A stretch of 64,000 bases of DNA, taken from Pterois miles. Taxonomy: Eukaryota > Chordata > Actinopteri > Perciformes > Scorpaenidae. Position 1 is the stretch's first letter. Each line of letters opens with the position of its first letter. The position numbers and the translations under genes were made by a program. Positions 1 through 12,759 of this stretch are shown here, in pieces. The notes beneath the pieces are model-generated. The model saw only the letters and a list, made by a program, of their open reading frames with translations, had not been told where the DNA came from and did not search any database. Where the stretch lies: NCBI GenBank assembly GCA_947000775.1, contig CAMQGK010000604.1:6378501-6442500 (forward strand), read 5' to 3'.

Positions 1-874
1 CTAAAACCTGAGTTTCACATTAAAGCAAGACGGTTTCAAGTATCAACTTGTTACCACTACAGGAGAGCAACAGTGTGAAATGCAGCTACAACACACATGA
101 TTTGGTTCGAAAATGGTTCTGAAATGTTCAGAAAATTAGTATTTCTGCCATCAAAAAAAACAGATAAATACTTTGAGACATGTGAATAATTACTCAGACA
201 CAGCTTCGTCCTGTAGGTAGTTACCGGATGGTGCACACAAAAACTATTTCAGGCGGGAAAAAAATGTGATTACACTTACGCTTGATACAGGCTGATATAC
301 TTTGTTACAGTACAAAATGATATTAAAAAACAACCTTTTGGCTTGACTTTATACAAAAGTTTGCCCATCATGCACTCTTTCAGGAGCACTTTAACGTTCT
401 GTACAGCACTCAAACTAGACAGTTAATGGCCCTGTCTTTATTTTAATGTCAATACTTAATAATAGTATTCCAGTCATTGTATGTGTGTATCTCTTGTGTT
501 TTGATAGTATGAATGTCAAAGCATCATACAATCATGCAGCCACATCAGTGCTCAAGTTAAAACAGTTCAGCTTGAATGTCTTTCAGCACACTAAACAGAC
601 ACAAAAGAGTCTTTAGTAACTCATTTTGAAGGCTTTCTTCCAAACAGACATTAAGTGGTGCCCACTCTGTTAATTTATGACCTTTGACAAAAAAAAAAAA
701 AAGTGTTTGAGGTAAAGAATCATCCATGTAATGATTGACTTCAGGGAACAAGATGATTTCTCCAGTATCTTGGACTGAAACTCTTCTTCGACACATAACT
801 GCGAATGTACCTATTAGTAATAATGCTCATGACTTCACACATTCACTGCATAAACTTAATTTGACAGCCTGTAG
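1..874. other. Intergenic, downstream of scml2; nothing recognised
   Basis: AT-rich single-copy-looking sequence with short ORFs only. If the distal AATAAA near 435-440 is used, part is extended scml2 3'UTR. Confidence 0.5.
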
Positions 875-1691
875 ACGTGGCCATTCAAGAACTTTATTGC
901 ATTGTTAGAAATGATGCAGCGAGACGTTCACTGCCAGTACCTGAACTAAGTGGAGAGAATCCATCCTAAAATTGTGTTTAGGGATTAAATACTTTACAAA
1001 ATAAAGCTGCAAATCCAACGGAACATCTGGTAAATTAAAAGTTTGATCAATTATGGCCACCAGTTGTTCACAATAAGGCAAAAAGACATAACATAAACAA
1101 ATGCTGAGATCTCTGATACTAATTACACTGATGGAAACAATAAAATAATGAACTGTGTATCTGTTTTAATGTGAAAGTAAACTGTGGTCTGTAAATAAAA
1201 AAAGTAAAGGTGTTCAGATCAGGGCCATAGCTTGGATTTTAGAAATACTGAGGCCCCTGATGCACACCATGCCACCCTCAACGAAATTTGCCTCAGAGGG
1301 TTTTAATTACATGGATTTTTCATATTTCAATTACACTTTCTTTATTTCATTAAATGCTGTTTCAAACCCAACAGAAAATGCCCAGAATAAAATACTATTG
1401 ATTGTTTTATTTGTTGGCCAAAAAGTAGTGAAATTTAAACAGCTTGATTAAAGAAATTGTAATAAATTCCTAAAATGACCATCATGTTTAAGTTTGTGTC
1501 TGTAAAACTCCCTGCAGGTTGTAATAATAATAATAATAGTAAGAATAAATAAACAGAGAGGACTTGACCTCAGTGGCTTCACTAGTAGCTGTGACCCTCG
1601 TTCAGGTGGGTTTACGCTGAACTACAACCCTGTAGGATCAGATGTGTTAGTGTGTGTTTGGTTGCCAGTGAGAAAAGAGCGCCTTCCTCCT
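875..1691 (-). other. scml2: Probable scml2 3'UTR
   Basis: AT-rich sequence between the stop codon and the polyadenylation signal at 898-893. No conserved ORF or RNA structure was recognised. The 3' boundary is inferred. Confidence 0.55.
893..898 (-). terminator. scml2 polyadenylation signal AATAAA
   Basis: TTTATT on the plus strand reads AATAAA on the minus strand, in the context GCAATAAAGTTC. A GT-rich stretch (AATGTGTGAAG) lies about 40-50 nt downstream on the minus strand, as expected around a cleavage site near 875. Another AATAAA lies at about 440-435 and could be used alternatively. Confidence 0.6.
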
Positions 1692-1817
1692 CTACTGTTT
1701 GGTCTGTTTCAGCCTCTCGATGTGATGACAGAGTTTGAGCGCTGGTCCGAGCTTCAGTCCCATGTACTTCATAATGACATCACTGCGCAGCAGCATCAGA
1801 GCTCTGCCATCAATCTC
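1692..1817 (-). CDS. scml2: scml2 coding exon 13 (SAM/SPM domain end, stop)
   Basis: Acceptor CTCTCTGCAG, 126 nt including TAG at 1694-1692, residues 644-684. EIDGRALMLLRSDVIMKYMG followed by LKLGPALKLCHHIERLKQ completes the SAM domain, whose end-to-helix surfaces drive polymerisation in this family. The protein ends at the same place as SCMH1/SCML4. Confidence 0.97.
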   Translation of the reverse strand, partial: EIDGRALMLLRSDVIMKYMGLKLGPALKLCHHIERLKQTKQ

Positions 1818-4800
1818 CTGCAGAGAGAGGAGCACGCTGTCATTACAAACGCTTCCTCTCAGAGGACTTCCATCAAAATGAGGAGGACTTGATTAAGGCG
1901 CCGAATGGTGGATATTCCAACTACCTAACTAACAGCTAACTAACACCGACTAACAGCTCTGGGAGAGTTTATATAATATTTAAACAGGACAAAGAAGACA
2001 GCAGTTATACATGAAATACTCACATGTTTCCTGAACAGTTCGACGTGCGGGCCGAGAGTTTGCGGGTCAGCCTCTTGGACAAAACGCATGACATCATCAA
2101 CTGACCAGGAAGAGGTGTCGCTCCCCGAACCCTCCTTGTCCTGTTTCACGTGGTCGGGGCCTGTTGTTGAGCTAGCTGCTGTAGAGGGGGAGTGTGCAAG
2201 AGATAGGAAAAATAAATCACACAAATACTGTCATCAAATATTATACCTTCTTCTTATGTTTTTATCATCGTTACAGTCAGATGTGAATGAGGCTTTGGGT
2301 CAAAAATATATTTGAATTTTGTAAAAATTTAGACCAAATGTAGACGAATGGAGGGGGAAATCCCATGTAAAAGCAACTGCTGCTTAAACCTCAAAGATTG
2401 ACCATTTGCTTTGCGATGATGGACTGTTTGGGGAGGGGATCACTAGCCTCTTATTGAATGTCTAGAGTTTAGAGCAGAGGGTCATAATTCAAAATAATAC
2501 AATCTTAAAGGGACTGTATGTAAGTTTTTACATATATAAACATGTTGCTACTGCCGGGGCGGCAGTAGCTCAGTCTGTAAGGACTTGGGTTAGGACGCGG
2601 ACGTCACGGGTTCAAGACCCCCATGGACCAAGACCAACTGGTTGCTGGAGAGGTGCCAGTTTACCTCTTGGGCACTGCCGATGTGCCCCTGAGCAAGGCA
2701 CCAAACCCCCAACTGCTCTGGGCGCTTGTCAGGAGCAGCCCCCTCACTCTGACATCTCTCCATTGACGCATGTATATGTACTGTGTGTGAAAAACAGAGT
2801 GTAAAACTGAATTTCCCCACTGTGGGACTAATAAAGGAATATCTTTCTTTCTTTCTTCTTTCTTTTAATTGTTTTTTATTGGCAATGTGTGAACAGGTTG
2901 TAACCTAACCTAAAAGATGAGACATTCTGTGACTTTCTGGATTTCCTCTATCAACCTGTAGACTGCTTTCAACGTGAAGAATGTGGGTTCCGGGAAAACC
3001 CAACAGATGTGACACCACGCACGCTTGTGAGTGCCTTTAATTTCAGCTCTACTTAGAGCGCTAATTGTGCAACCATAGTTAACGGCCAGTTAAAACTGGA
3101 GTCCCATAAACGACCAGATTTAGACTCCAACACAAACTCCACTGAAGCACAAAAAATTATGTCTAGTGAAGCCCATCTTGCAAAACAGGACTGACACTCG
3201 GGGAAAACTAGGGTTGTGGGAGTACATGTACATGTGGGAAGTGAGCGGTGAAGCAAGAGAGACAATGGTGGCGAGTGTGTGGGGAAAATGATCGAGAAGA
3301 GAGAGAAATAAATGTTGCAGCTCCTCAAGACCGAAAGAAGTTTCCTGTGTCTTGTTTCCTGCCGCCTGAGTGGAGTGACGGGGGTTAACTGCGGAGCGAG
3401 TCATGTTATCAGCCTAAACCAAAGCTACGGTGTCTGCCCTGTGCTTTCTGACCAGTCGGGAGGCTGAAGCAGGAAAAGTAAACACTAAAGCCTTCGATTC
3501 ATGGAGGGACCTTCGCCAGGTGAGCTAACATGACTGCCAAGCATGTGAAATGTATAGTGATATTGTGGTTTTAGCTGTCAATCATGTTCAGTTCACGTGT
3601 GTCGCCTCGCTGTTTTGACCGATGCTCACTCGAGTGTATATAGTGCGACCACAAGAAATTTCTGATTCTTCTTCTCTGAGTCCCTTTAAGGATGTTTGCC
3701 AGTGTAAACTGTATGTATGTACAGTATATACTGTATATATTTCATAGTCCATAAATAACATTTCAACAACGATCAGGTCTGTGTGTGGGTATTTAAACAT
3801 ACCCTCCACTCGTCTGGGTGGACACATCTGGCCAAGTTCAGTCGGGTTGGAGCTGACGCGTCGCAGGGGTGGCGGCGTGTGTGTGTGTCCAGGGTAATAT
3901 GGCCGCTCCTTCTTTGTTGCTCTGTAGTCCGATGTGGCGTGAGGGGGGCGGGTGCTGGGAGCCGGCTCCTTTGTGGAATCGTCACTGGGCAGGCTGTTCT
4001 CAGGGTGGGACAGTGGTTCTGTTTCAAGAAACGATGAGAGAGATGAACACAAATAGAAAATAGAAAGATGCTGTGCTGTACTGAACTATGTACGCAGCCA
4101 TACTCTGATGGACTTATGTAGCAGGAGAAGAAGGAAAGGTCTGATGTTCATGAATGATGAAAGTAAAAGTCTTCAAGTAAAAAGCAATTAGTGCTCATAC
4201 CTCTGATATACAGCAGTCACGCAATTCTCTCGACTTGTTATCTTATTAATAGAAGTTTTATCTGCATTTAAATAAACCACTTCATGAGAAAGTATGGAAA
4301 CATCCTCAAACATTCCCATTTAGCAATGCTGACATTTTTTTCAAAATTCCTGAAACCACAAATCAGTTTAGATCCATACAAAAATGAACCACTTCGTCGC
4401 AGGAACATAGTCTGACTTTCTACCAAATTCTGTCTTTGCTATTAAAAAAGCATCATGAGAACTTAAATGCTAAAAATAACGTTTCATATTTGTTGCTTTT
4501 CAGATAGACGAAGATGAGAGAACAACACTATGCAAGTGTGCATCATAAACCAGGCTAGTGGAACAGCGGTGGGACCAAAGGTTTAAAATAATAATTATGT
4601 TATGGCCATAGACATCATTTAACTTGTTTCATGCTGTCATTGCTCATAGTAAGTTAGCCCACAGCTAATTTACTCTTCACATCCTCCTGTTACAGTTACT
4701 CCGTCCACACACTGGCCCACCTGACTTGGTCCTGTTGTAGAAGCGTGTGTTGGTGCTGAAGGGGCTGAATGGCTGCGAGCTGAACAGGCTGTCGCTCTCC

Positions 4801-4933
4801 AGATGTTGGCACATGTTCTCCAGGAACCGCAGCACAGACGACGTACTGGAGGCGGAGGGCAGCTTCACGTAGCGGATACCGTGCTCCGACCGGACTGGGG
4901 TTCAACACAAACAGCTATAAGTCTGTGTGTTCG

Positions 4934-4982
<49 letters not shown>

Positions 4983-5322
4983 CACACTACGCATTCACAG
5001 CTTAAGAAAAACAGCAGATGGTTTAGGGTTACCACCCTCCCTTTATAAGCACAAACCCATCTTTTTTTACCCCATCCCGCACTGTGCTACACCCCCCCAA
5101 CCCCCATCCCCACCCAAGCCAAGCCTGCACAGATCCACAAATTAAACCCCCCCCTCCTCACCCAACCTCACCCACAGCCTTCCCAATCTGCCCCCCACAA
5201 GGGAGACCCAATCCCAGCATCCCAAACCAGGTTAGACGCACATGTCATTTCTGATTACAGACACAGTGCTCACATCAGCTGCTGCCACAGGCACTGTCTT
5301 TTATTCCTTCTCTCTTTCTCCT

Positions 5323-5404
<82 letters not shown>

Positions 5405-8400
5405 AACATGCATGACCCATGAGTGTGTGCTTAAACCAATTTCACCTGGCTGATTGCCTATCCAGGCTTTATGGCCCAACGAATACATTGGAATTTATCT
5501 GGCACTGCTTTTCAAAAACTGACTTTTAAAGGAATAATTCAATATTTGCTTCATTGCCAAGAGTCAGGAGAGAAGATTGACTCTTTGTCTGTGTGGTAAA
5601 TATGAGGCTGCTAGCGCCTGGTTAGCTTAGCTTAGCATCAAGATGGGAAACAGGTGGAAGCAGGTAGCCTGTTTAGCTCTGCCAACTCTGACCAGCACCT
5701 CTAAAAGTGGCTAATTAACACAGTGTATCCCATTTGTTTAATCTGTATAAAAACTGAAGTGTAATTGATAATTCAGACTATTTCTTGGCCAGGACCAGTT
5801 GCCAGGCAACCAGCAGAGACTTCAGGAAGTTACTGATCACAGCCAAGACACAGTCTGACGCATATCCATTGTAATAATGCAAATTATCATTTCTTTGCAA
5901 AGATTTAAGAGACAAGATACTGTATGGGGCCGACGCCACAGCCAAGTGGTTAGGACTGAGGATGTCAACTGTTAATCCTTAATCGTTGACCACCGAGAAC
6001 ATTTTTGACTGATTACACGCGTCAGATTATAGGTTAATTAATTTACAGCAAATTCAACCAATTGATCAGTTCAGACAGGACACACTGTGTCTCTCTCAGC
6101 GAATTAAAGAGCAAGCAAGAAAGCAGATAAATTAGTATTGAAAATGAAGAATCAATGTGTCATGTGATTGGCTCTTCTGAATGGCCTTTATGAATGGCCT
6201 GAATGGCCAATCAATCGCAGTACCCTGAAATGTCCTGATCAAAATGTGGCAATAAACTTCAAACCAACAGAAAATACAGTGCAAGGCAAAACATTAAAAT
6301 TTGATGGATACAGCACTTCGAAATGTGGTGCCAGTGCTCAGCGAGTCACTGGAGAGGCAACATTAAAGGAAAGCACCTCTTGTATGTCACATCATTTTGT
6401 GTTTTTTCTAACAAGTAGTATTTTACTTAAAGTAGTTAATTACCCGTCAATGGGTGTCTGTCTATCAAAAGCAATATTAACCGAAACTGACAGACATCCC
6501 TCGTTAGGGACACATACCACATGGGCGCAAATGCCCTGAGCAGCGGGTCACCGGTTCGATTCCCAGCTGGCTGGACCCTACTCTGCATGTCATTGCCCTA
6601 CTCTCTTTCTCCATATTTCATGTCCTTCTCCACTGTTGCTGTCAAATAAAAGCATAAAATGGCCAAAAAAATATCTTTTTTAACTGTTATGCTAAGCTAA
6701 GCATTACAACTCCTAGCCAGAAGTGCCGTATTCCAGTGAATTTATGTGTAACTTCCACTGGAGTCAAACAAATTTAAACAATTTTGCGAGTTTAATTTTT
6801 AAAGCAAAATGCCCAACATTTGATGTTTATCATTTCATACTGACTACTGAGTCAGTCTGACAAAACAAGTGATTTGAAGATGTCACCCTGTTTGCTAACT
6901 TTTTTTCCAGAGGAGATATCCTGTGGTGTTCACTGCATTTACCTCTGATGACCTCTCCTCCAGTGTGAGACTGGCTCTGTAGGAACGACAGCATCACGGA
7001 AGGCTGGTACGTACAGTCCACGCAGGCCTGAACAGCCTGCTGAAGCACTGCGTTGACTGGAGCTGGACCGAAGTGGTCCGGGAGCTGCTGCACTAGTTTT
7101 CTGTCTAGATGTGGACCATACACACCGTGCTTGTTCACATAGACACACACTGGAATTACACAAAGACAAGGAAAACAATGGTGGAAATGAACCCTGTTGA
7201 CTCTTAAATCAAGCAAGAATTCAGCACCACAGATAAACCAACCCTACACACACACAAGTACACATTCGGGCAGACTCAGACTCAGTTGTATCTGTTATCT
7301 AGTTTACCTGTGCACACTACATTTGAGCTGTTGCTGTGGTTGTTGTTGTCTGCTGAGACGTGTCCGGAGCTCAGTTTGGTCTCTGGAGGTGGAACTGTAA
7401 CTGCTGGCGTCCCCAGGGATTGCACCACCCGAGGCTTCTTCTGGAGCGACAAACAAACAACCCCTTTCACATTAACTCTCTGTAACCTGCAACGGCTGTT
7501 AGTTAATGATTCATTAGAGGTGTATTTTAACTCTTTCACTCCAGCTCACACAGCAGCTTCTTTGAGCAAAGCGGTTCTCCTCATTTATTGTTAATAAACA
7601 CCCTCAAACTCATCCCTCCCTTAAACGCTTCTCCTCTGACCTCGTCTCCTCTTTGTCAAAATCATTTCTGCCATTATACATACAAACATAAAATGACAGG
7701 GTCGCTGGACCACAGCATAACAGATTACAACTCCTGTGACATCTCACCTTGCTCCTAGGCTTGGGCCCTCTCTTCTTGTGTGGTCTGGGGGCCAGTTGAG
7801 CCTCAGAGCTCGTTCTCACAGGGCTCTGTGATGCTCCATTTACTGCCGCTGCCGCCGCAGCCTCGGCCGCTGCCTTCAACAAAGCGATAGTCTGAGATTT
7901 GGGACGACGACCTCGGACACCCTTGCGCACGGGGAGTGGTGGCAAGGGGTTGGGCAGTCGGTATGAGGTCTGCATGGAGGAGGAGGAGTTGGAAGTGGAG
8001 CGACGTACAGCGAGGGAGGATGAGGTGGAAGAAACAGGGGCGAGGAGCGCACCAGGGAGGGTAACTGGGAAAAAATGGAAAATGGGAGGGAGAAAGAGAG
8101 ACAGACAGAATGGGAAAGATGAAACATACACAGTATAGTTATTTGTCTTTCACTGCACTAAAAACGATCGAGAGGATCATAACCTGACTTTAATTTTGGC
8201 ACTGTAAAGTAAATAAAATCTAAATACGCAGCATAAAATGTCATCTTGCAAGCACACAAATTAGATCTTCCCTCTGTCCACACACAGAGGCTTTAAACAA
8301 AGACATTCACAGAGAATCAACTCACCCTTGAGGTGAGGCATGGTCTACATTGTTATGAAATGTCATATTTACCCTCTAAAGAAAGTGTTCACAGTTTTGC

Positions 8401-11400
8401 CCAGTTTTTCCATAAAATGAGTTAGATATTTGTAAAGAAAGACAAAAAGCAGAGGGGGGACATGCGTAACTGAGTAGCCCTGCAGAGATTTGTTTTGATT
8501 TTTCAGAGTCCTCTGAGATTGGCAGGCCTTTTGTATTTAACCCCTCCCCACACTGAAATCAGAGTCAAAAGTCATGAACCCCCAGAGACCCGCCTGCTAG
8601 ACGAGTCCTCAGCAACACAACAAAAACAGTGATTATGGTGGTAAGATTTGAACTATTTCACTGATGACACTGATGTCAATTGGTAAAAATTTAATAACAG
8701 CATATCTGCTCTATCAGCTTTTTTAAAATAAACACATAAAAGGACCCTTTGAGTTTGGTTATTAAAGAGTAAATATATTTAAGTTGAGATAGGAAACATA
8801 AGACTCAAATATATCAAATGCAGCCTATAAAACTCAAAACGATTGTAATCTATGCGGGGTCAAAATAAACATTAAATGAAGTCTGTGTGGAGTGAGCAAG
8901 CCTTTATTATGAATGATTTTCTGATAGATAAAATAGCCTGTTCATCATCTTTATGTAATTAAGCTTCCAGAAAGCTTTTTCAGCAACTATTTATGTCAAC
9001 AGATGGACTTCGGCACTGTATTGATATTTCCTATTACTCATTAGCGGATCCACACACAGATGCACATATTGGAGTGTATGTTGGCAGATGTAGTGTGAAC
9101 ATATTAGAAATACCACACTGGACTATTCATAAATTTAAAAAACAAACTGTTTTCAAATAATAGGTGCTATTGAACCAAACAGGGGTTTGGATGTGTGAGT
9201 TTTATGGTCCCATGAACGCTGTTGTGCTGAATGTGGTAACACATTTTTCCATGAAAATTGTTAAATTTTGGGACAAACTCTTGTTTGGTTTCCCAACGTT
9301 CAACATCTACACGTGTTAAAATGAAATACTTATTTGGAATATTGAGTGTTGCTGCTTGAAAAGCAATTACTAAGAAATGGCTTAAACCAGATATCTCATC
9401 ATTAGAGAACTGGTATGATGCAATGAGTCTGTGAATGTTCTCATTCATCCAGGTCATATTCATTCTGGCAGCAATTGAATCGAAGGCAACTGGACTTAGA
9501 TTTGTCTCTGAAGGACGTTTGGCCCCTTATCCAAGTGGCTTCATCAGTTCGTAATGCAACAGTCTAGACTAGTGGGGACTAGTCAGACTGTTGCGTTACA
9601 AACCTTCAGAGACAAATCTAAGTCCAGTTGCCTTCGATTCAATTGCTGCCGGTATGATGCAATGTATGAAATATTTGTAATGGGGAAAAAAAATACTATC
9701 TCATTGAGACTTGAGGAAATTTGGAAATCGTGGAAAAGGTATAGCTCCCCAAAACGCTCTTCTTTTATTTAAGTTTTCTTTAACTGTAAGCTCTATATAT
9801 CATTATTATTATTTTGAATGAAAAGAGTGAATACATGTTGCATTTCTGTGTTTTATATGTGCTCTATAATTTCATTGTAAAAAAAACTGGTATACCAGTC
9901 AAAGTCATACGTCAGTCTCTATAGAGTACTCTGGTGTTAAAACCAGCATCCTGGGTCATCCAAGTGGTCTAGGGGTTTTGGGGCACTGATCACATTATCA
10001 TAATGTCTCAGGTTTTAGATTAGCTTTGCTGCGTGCCATCCTTCCTCCTACTGTTCATTATCTAAATAAAAGGAAAAAAATGCCCCAAAATTTCTAGCAA
10101 GCTGTTTGAAGGCACTCCATGTATCACAGACATACTCCAACTTTAAAGTGTTTCCTCAAGAAAGAAATTTTACAAAACGGCAATCAGCTTAGGTGTCGAA
10201 ATAGAGGGAAAGTGACAATGAAGTGAGAAAAATGAAAATAGCTAATGTTAGACAGGAAAAAGGCAGTGGCACCACCTCCCCCTGCTGTCTTCATTAGCCC
10301 TGAGCATGACTCTATGATAAGATCACATTATCATCATAGTGGATGTGTGAAAGAAAAAAAAAGGGGGCACAAATGAGAGAACTGGAGGAAAGATAACAAT
10401 CTTTGATTTCAATACAAACGTATTGCTTGGTGAGAGCGGGGGCCTGAGAGTGCATGTGGAGGCTCTCATGGGGCCGAGGCTTTCATTAGAGCCTCCTTGA
10501 CTGACGCGATACGGAGAGACTATGGAGGGTTTACAGTATTCTCTGAGGGGCCAGCCGGGGCACCCTGAAAGCTGCTTAATTGGGAAATGAGTGAAAGTGG
10601 GCGTAGAATAGAGCGGCGTTGTGTTTCAGAGGGCGAGGTCTCGCTCGCTCACCAGGAGTGGTCACACAAAGCACGCACAGTGGCACGCTTATTCGCACCG
10701 AGCTGGAGGCCGTAAGCCTACAACAGGCAGATCAAAATGTATTCGCAGGGTACCGATCAGTGTCAGCGGGTTTTAATTCACCATGGGAAATCTGAGTTGG
10801 GGGGCTTCTCTGATCTTTGCCTGTTGTGAAAAAGAAAATCTAATACATTCACATTATGTGACAGACACCAAAGCAACACGTGCCGTTTCCACTCGGACGA
10901 TTAATGTCACATTCTGCCGCATATGAGTTTAAAAAGTCTAATCACTTCTGCATTTTTTACTACAACTTTCAGAGAAAATCGGCTTACAAATGCATTTTAT
11001 ATCCCACTGGTTGACAGCATCTTATATATTCTGTATCCACTTCAAGCTCCTCATCGAAGCAATATGATATTTACCCTGAGAGAAATACTCCAACCAACCA
11101 AAGTGTTTTAATGGCTGCTCCTTTTCATCAGATGGACATATTGTAAATGTCTTGCTCATCATTTTATACAAGATTTCCCCAAAATAAAGCCTGACACATT
11201 TGTCTGACATCATGACTGAACCACAACTGGAAAGCTGTACAAAAGGGTTAAAAAATGTGCATTCTGCTGCAGTTTCTGCTCCTTAACTTCATGTCATGGA
11301 TATTTTTATGGACTAGTTTCAAATATATCATATTAGTGCTGAAACTAACTAATACCACCATCATAGAGCTGAGCAATATGACAATATATATTGTCAGAAT

Positions 11401-12615
11401 TATACAAAAATCTCATATCATCATATATATTTTTCAATATCATTTTAATCGCAAAATAGGCTAGGCCTAGATTCATTTCTTTCTCTACAATTTCACATAA
11501 AACTTATGTTCATTTTGCACTCAAGTTCTTTAAATGAGAAACTACTTTTCATTTGTCAGGCACTTAATTCACACAAGTATAGGCCATATAAAACCATGTT
11601 TTTATATCTTATTAATTATTATTACTATATTTATTTGTTGAATTACCATGAAAAATGCTATATTAAAATGTATATGGTGGCGTTATTGAGATATGAAATG
11701 AGTTTGGCCATATCACCCAGCCCTACACCATTATCGATCACCCTGCCTTTCACGATTAATGGTTGGGCCAATAAAATAAAATAAAATAAAATAATAAAAA
11801 TAAAAATAAAAATAAATAAAAAGACTAAAAACTTTTCAAATTGCTTTTTTTTTCTTGACCAACTGTCAAAAAAAAAACTAAATTACTCAATTTTGAAATG
11901 ATATAAAACAGAAAAAATAAAGAAAAGTAGCAAACTTCACATTTAAGAAGCTGGAACCAGCAAATCAGCAAGTGTTTTTGCTAAAATTAGCCAATTTTGC
12001 AAATTAACTTTCAACTGACAAATCAATTAAGTAATCAATAGCTCAGCTCGACATGCTATACGGTTTTATATTTTTGTATATATTTTCTTTGTGTTTGGTT
12101 TCCTTTCATTTCTGTACTGTATGAAAATCCCTAGTAGTCTGGTAGAAAACACAGCAGTATGGTTTGCTCAGTGGTTAGATGTCATGTAAAATGTGATTTG
12201 TAGTAAACTGGCTAAAATGTACAAAACCTGTCAGGAAGTAATCTGCAGTAAATCTGCAACATTCAGATAAAGGACAAAAAATAATTATTAGTCCTCACAA
12301 AAAGCTCATTTCTGTTTTGAGCATGGCGCCGCTAGCATGCACACGGTGCAACGCAACAGACATATGGTTCTGATCATGACTATAATTCCAAGTCGACCCG
12401 TTGACCCGTGTAAGCCACAGCCCGAGGAAACGTGTGCACGTGCGGGGCTGTGTGTGAGCGTACGTGCACGCATGAGAACGGGGCCGCTGAAAAGTGTGTC
12501 TGCTGTCTGGGGCGGTGGGGGGAGGGGCTCCCCAGAGTTGCCTCTCATCTAATTACAACCACCGCCACCCCCTCCACCCCACCCACCCTCACAGCAAACA
12601 GTCCATTCACCCACA

Positions 12616-12646
<31 letters not shown>

Positions 12647-12695
12647 AGTTCCTTCAAGTGAATCTGCAGCAGTATGAAATGACCTGCAGATTCAG

Positions 12696-12759
<64 letters not shown>

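Noticed and set aside
2555..2640. tRNA-like A and B boxes
   Set aside because: Part of a SINE with a recognisable body and tail; no complete cloverleaf with acceptor stem.
3588..4052. 154-codon minus-strand ORF as a separate gene
   Set aside because: It is scml2 exon 11 (3803-4018) read through both splice sites; the flanking codons are intronic.
5270..5488. Cys/Val-repeat ORF
   Set aside because: Translation of the CA array; the same applies to the His/Thr and Val/Cys ORFs at 4803-5145, 12432-12917, 56417-56758 and 62465-62726.
6168..6539. 123-codon plus-strand ORF
   Set aside because: Inside the hAT-like insertion; no domain, no splice or promoter signals, antisense to scml2 intron.
7610..8131. 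173-codon minus-strand ORF as a stand-alone gene
   Set aside because: It is scml2 exon 7 with intron read-through at both ends.
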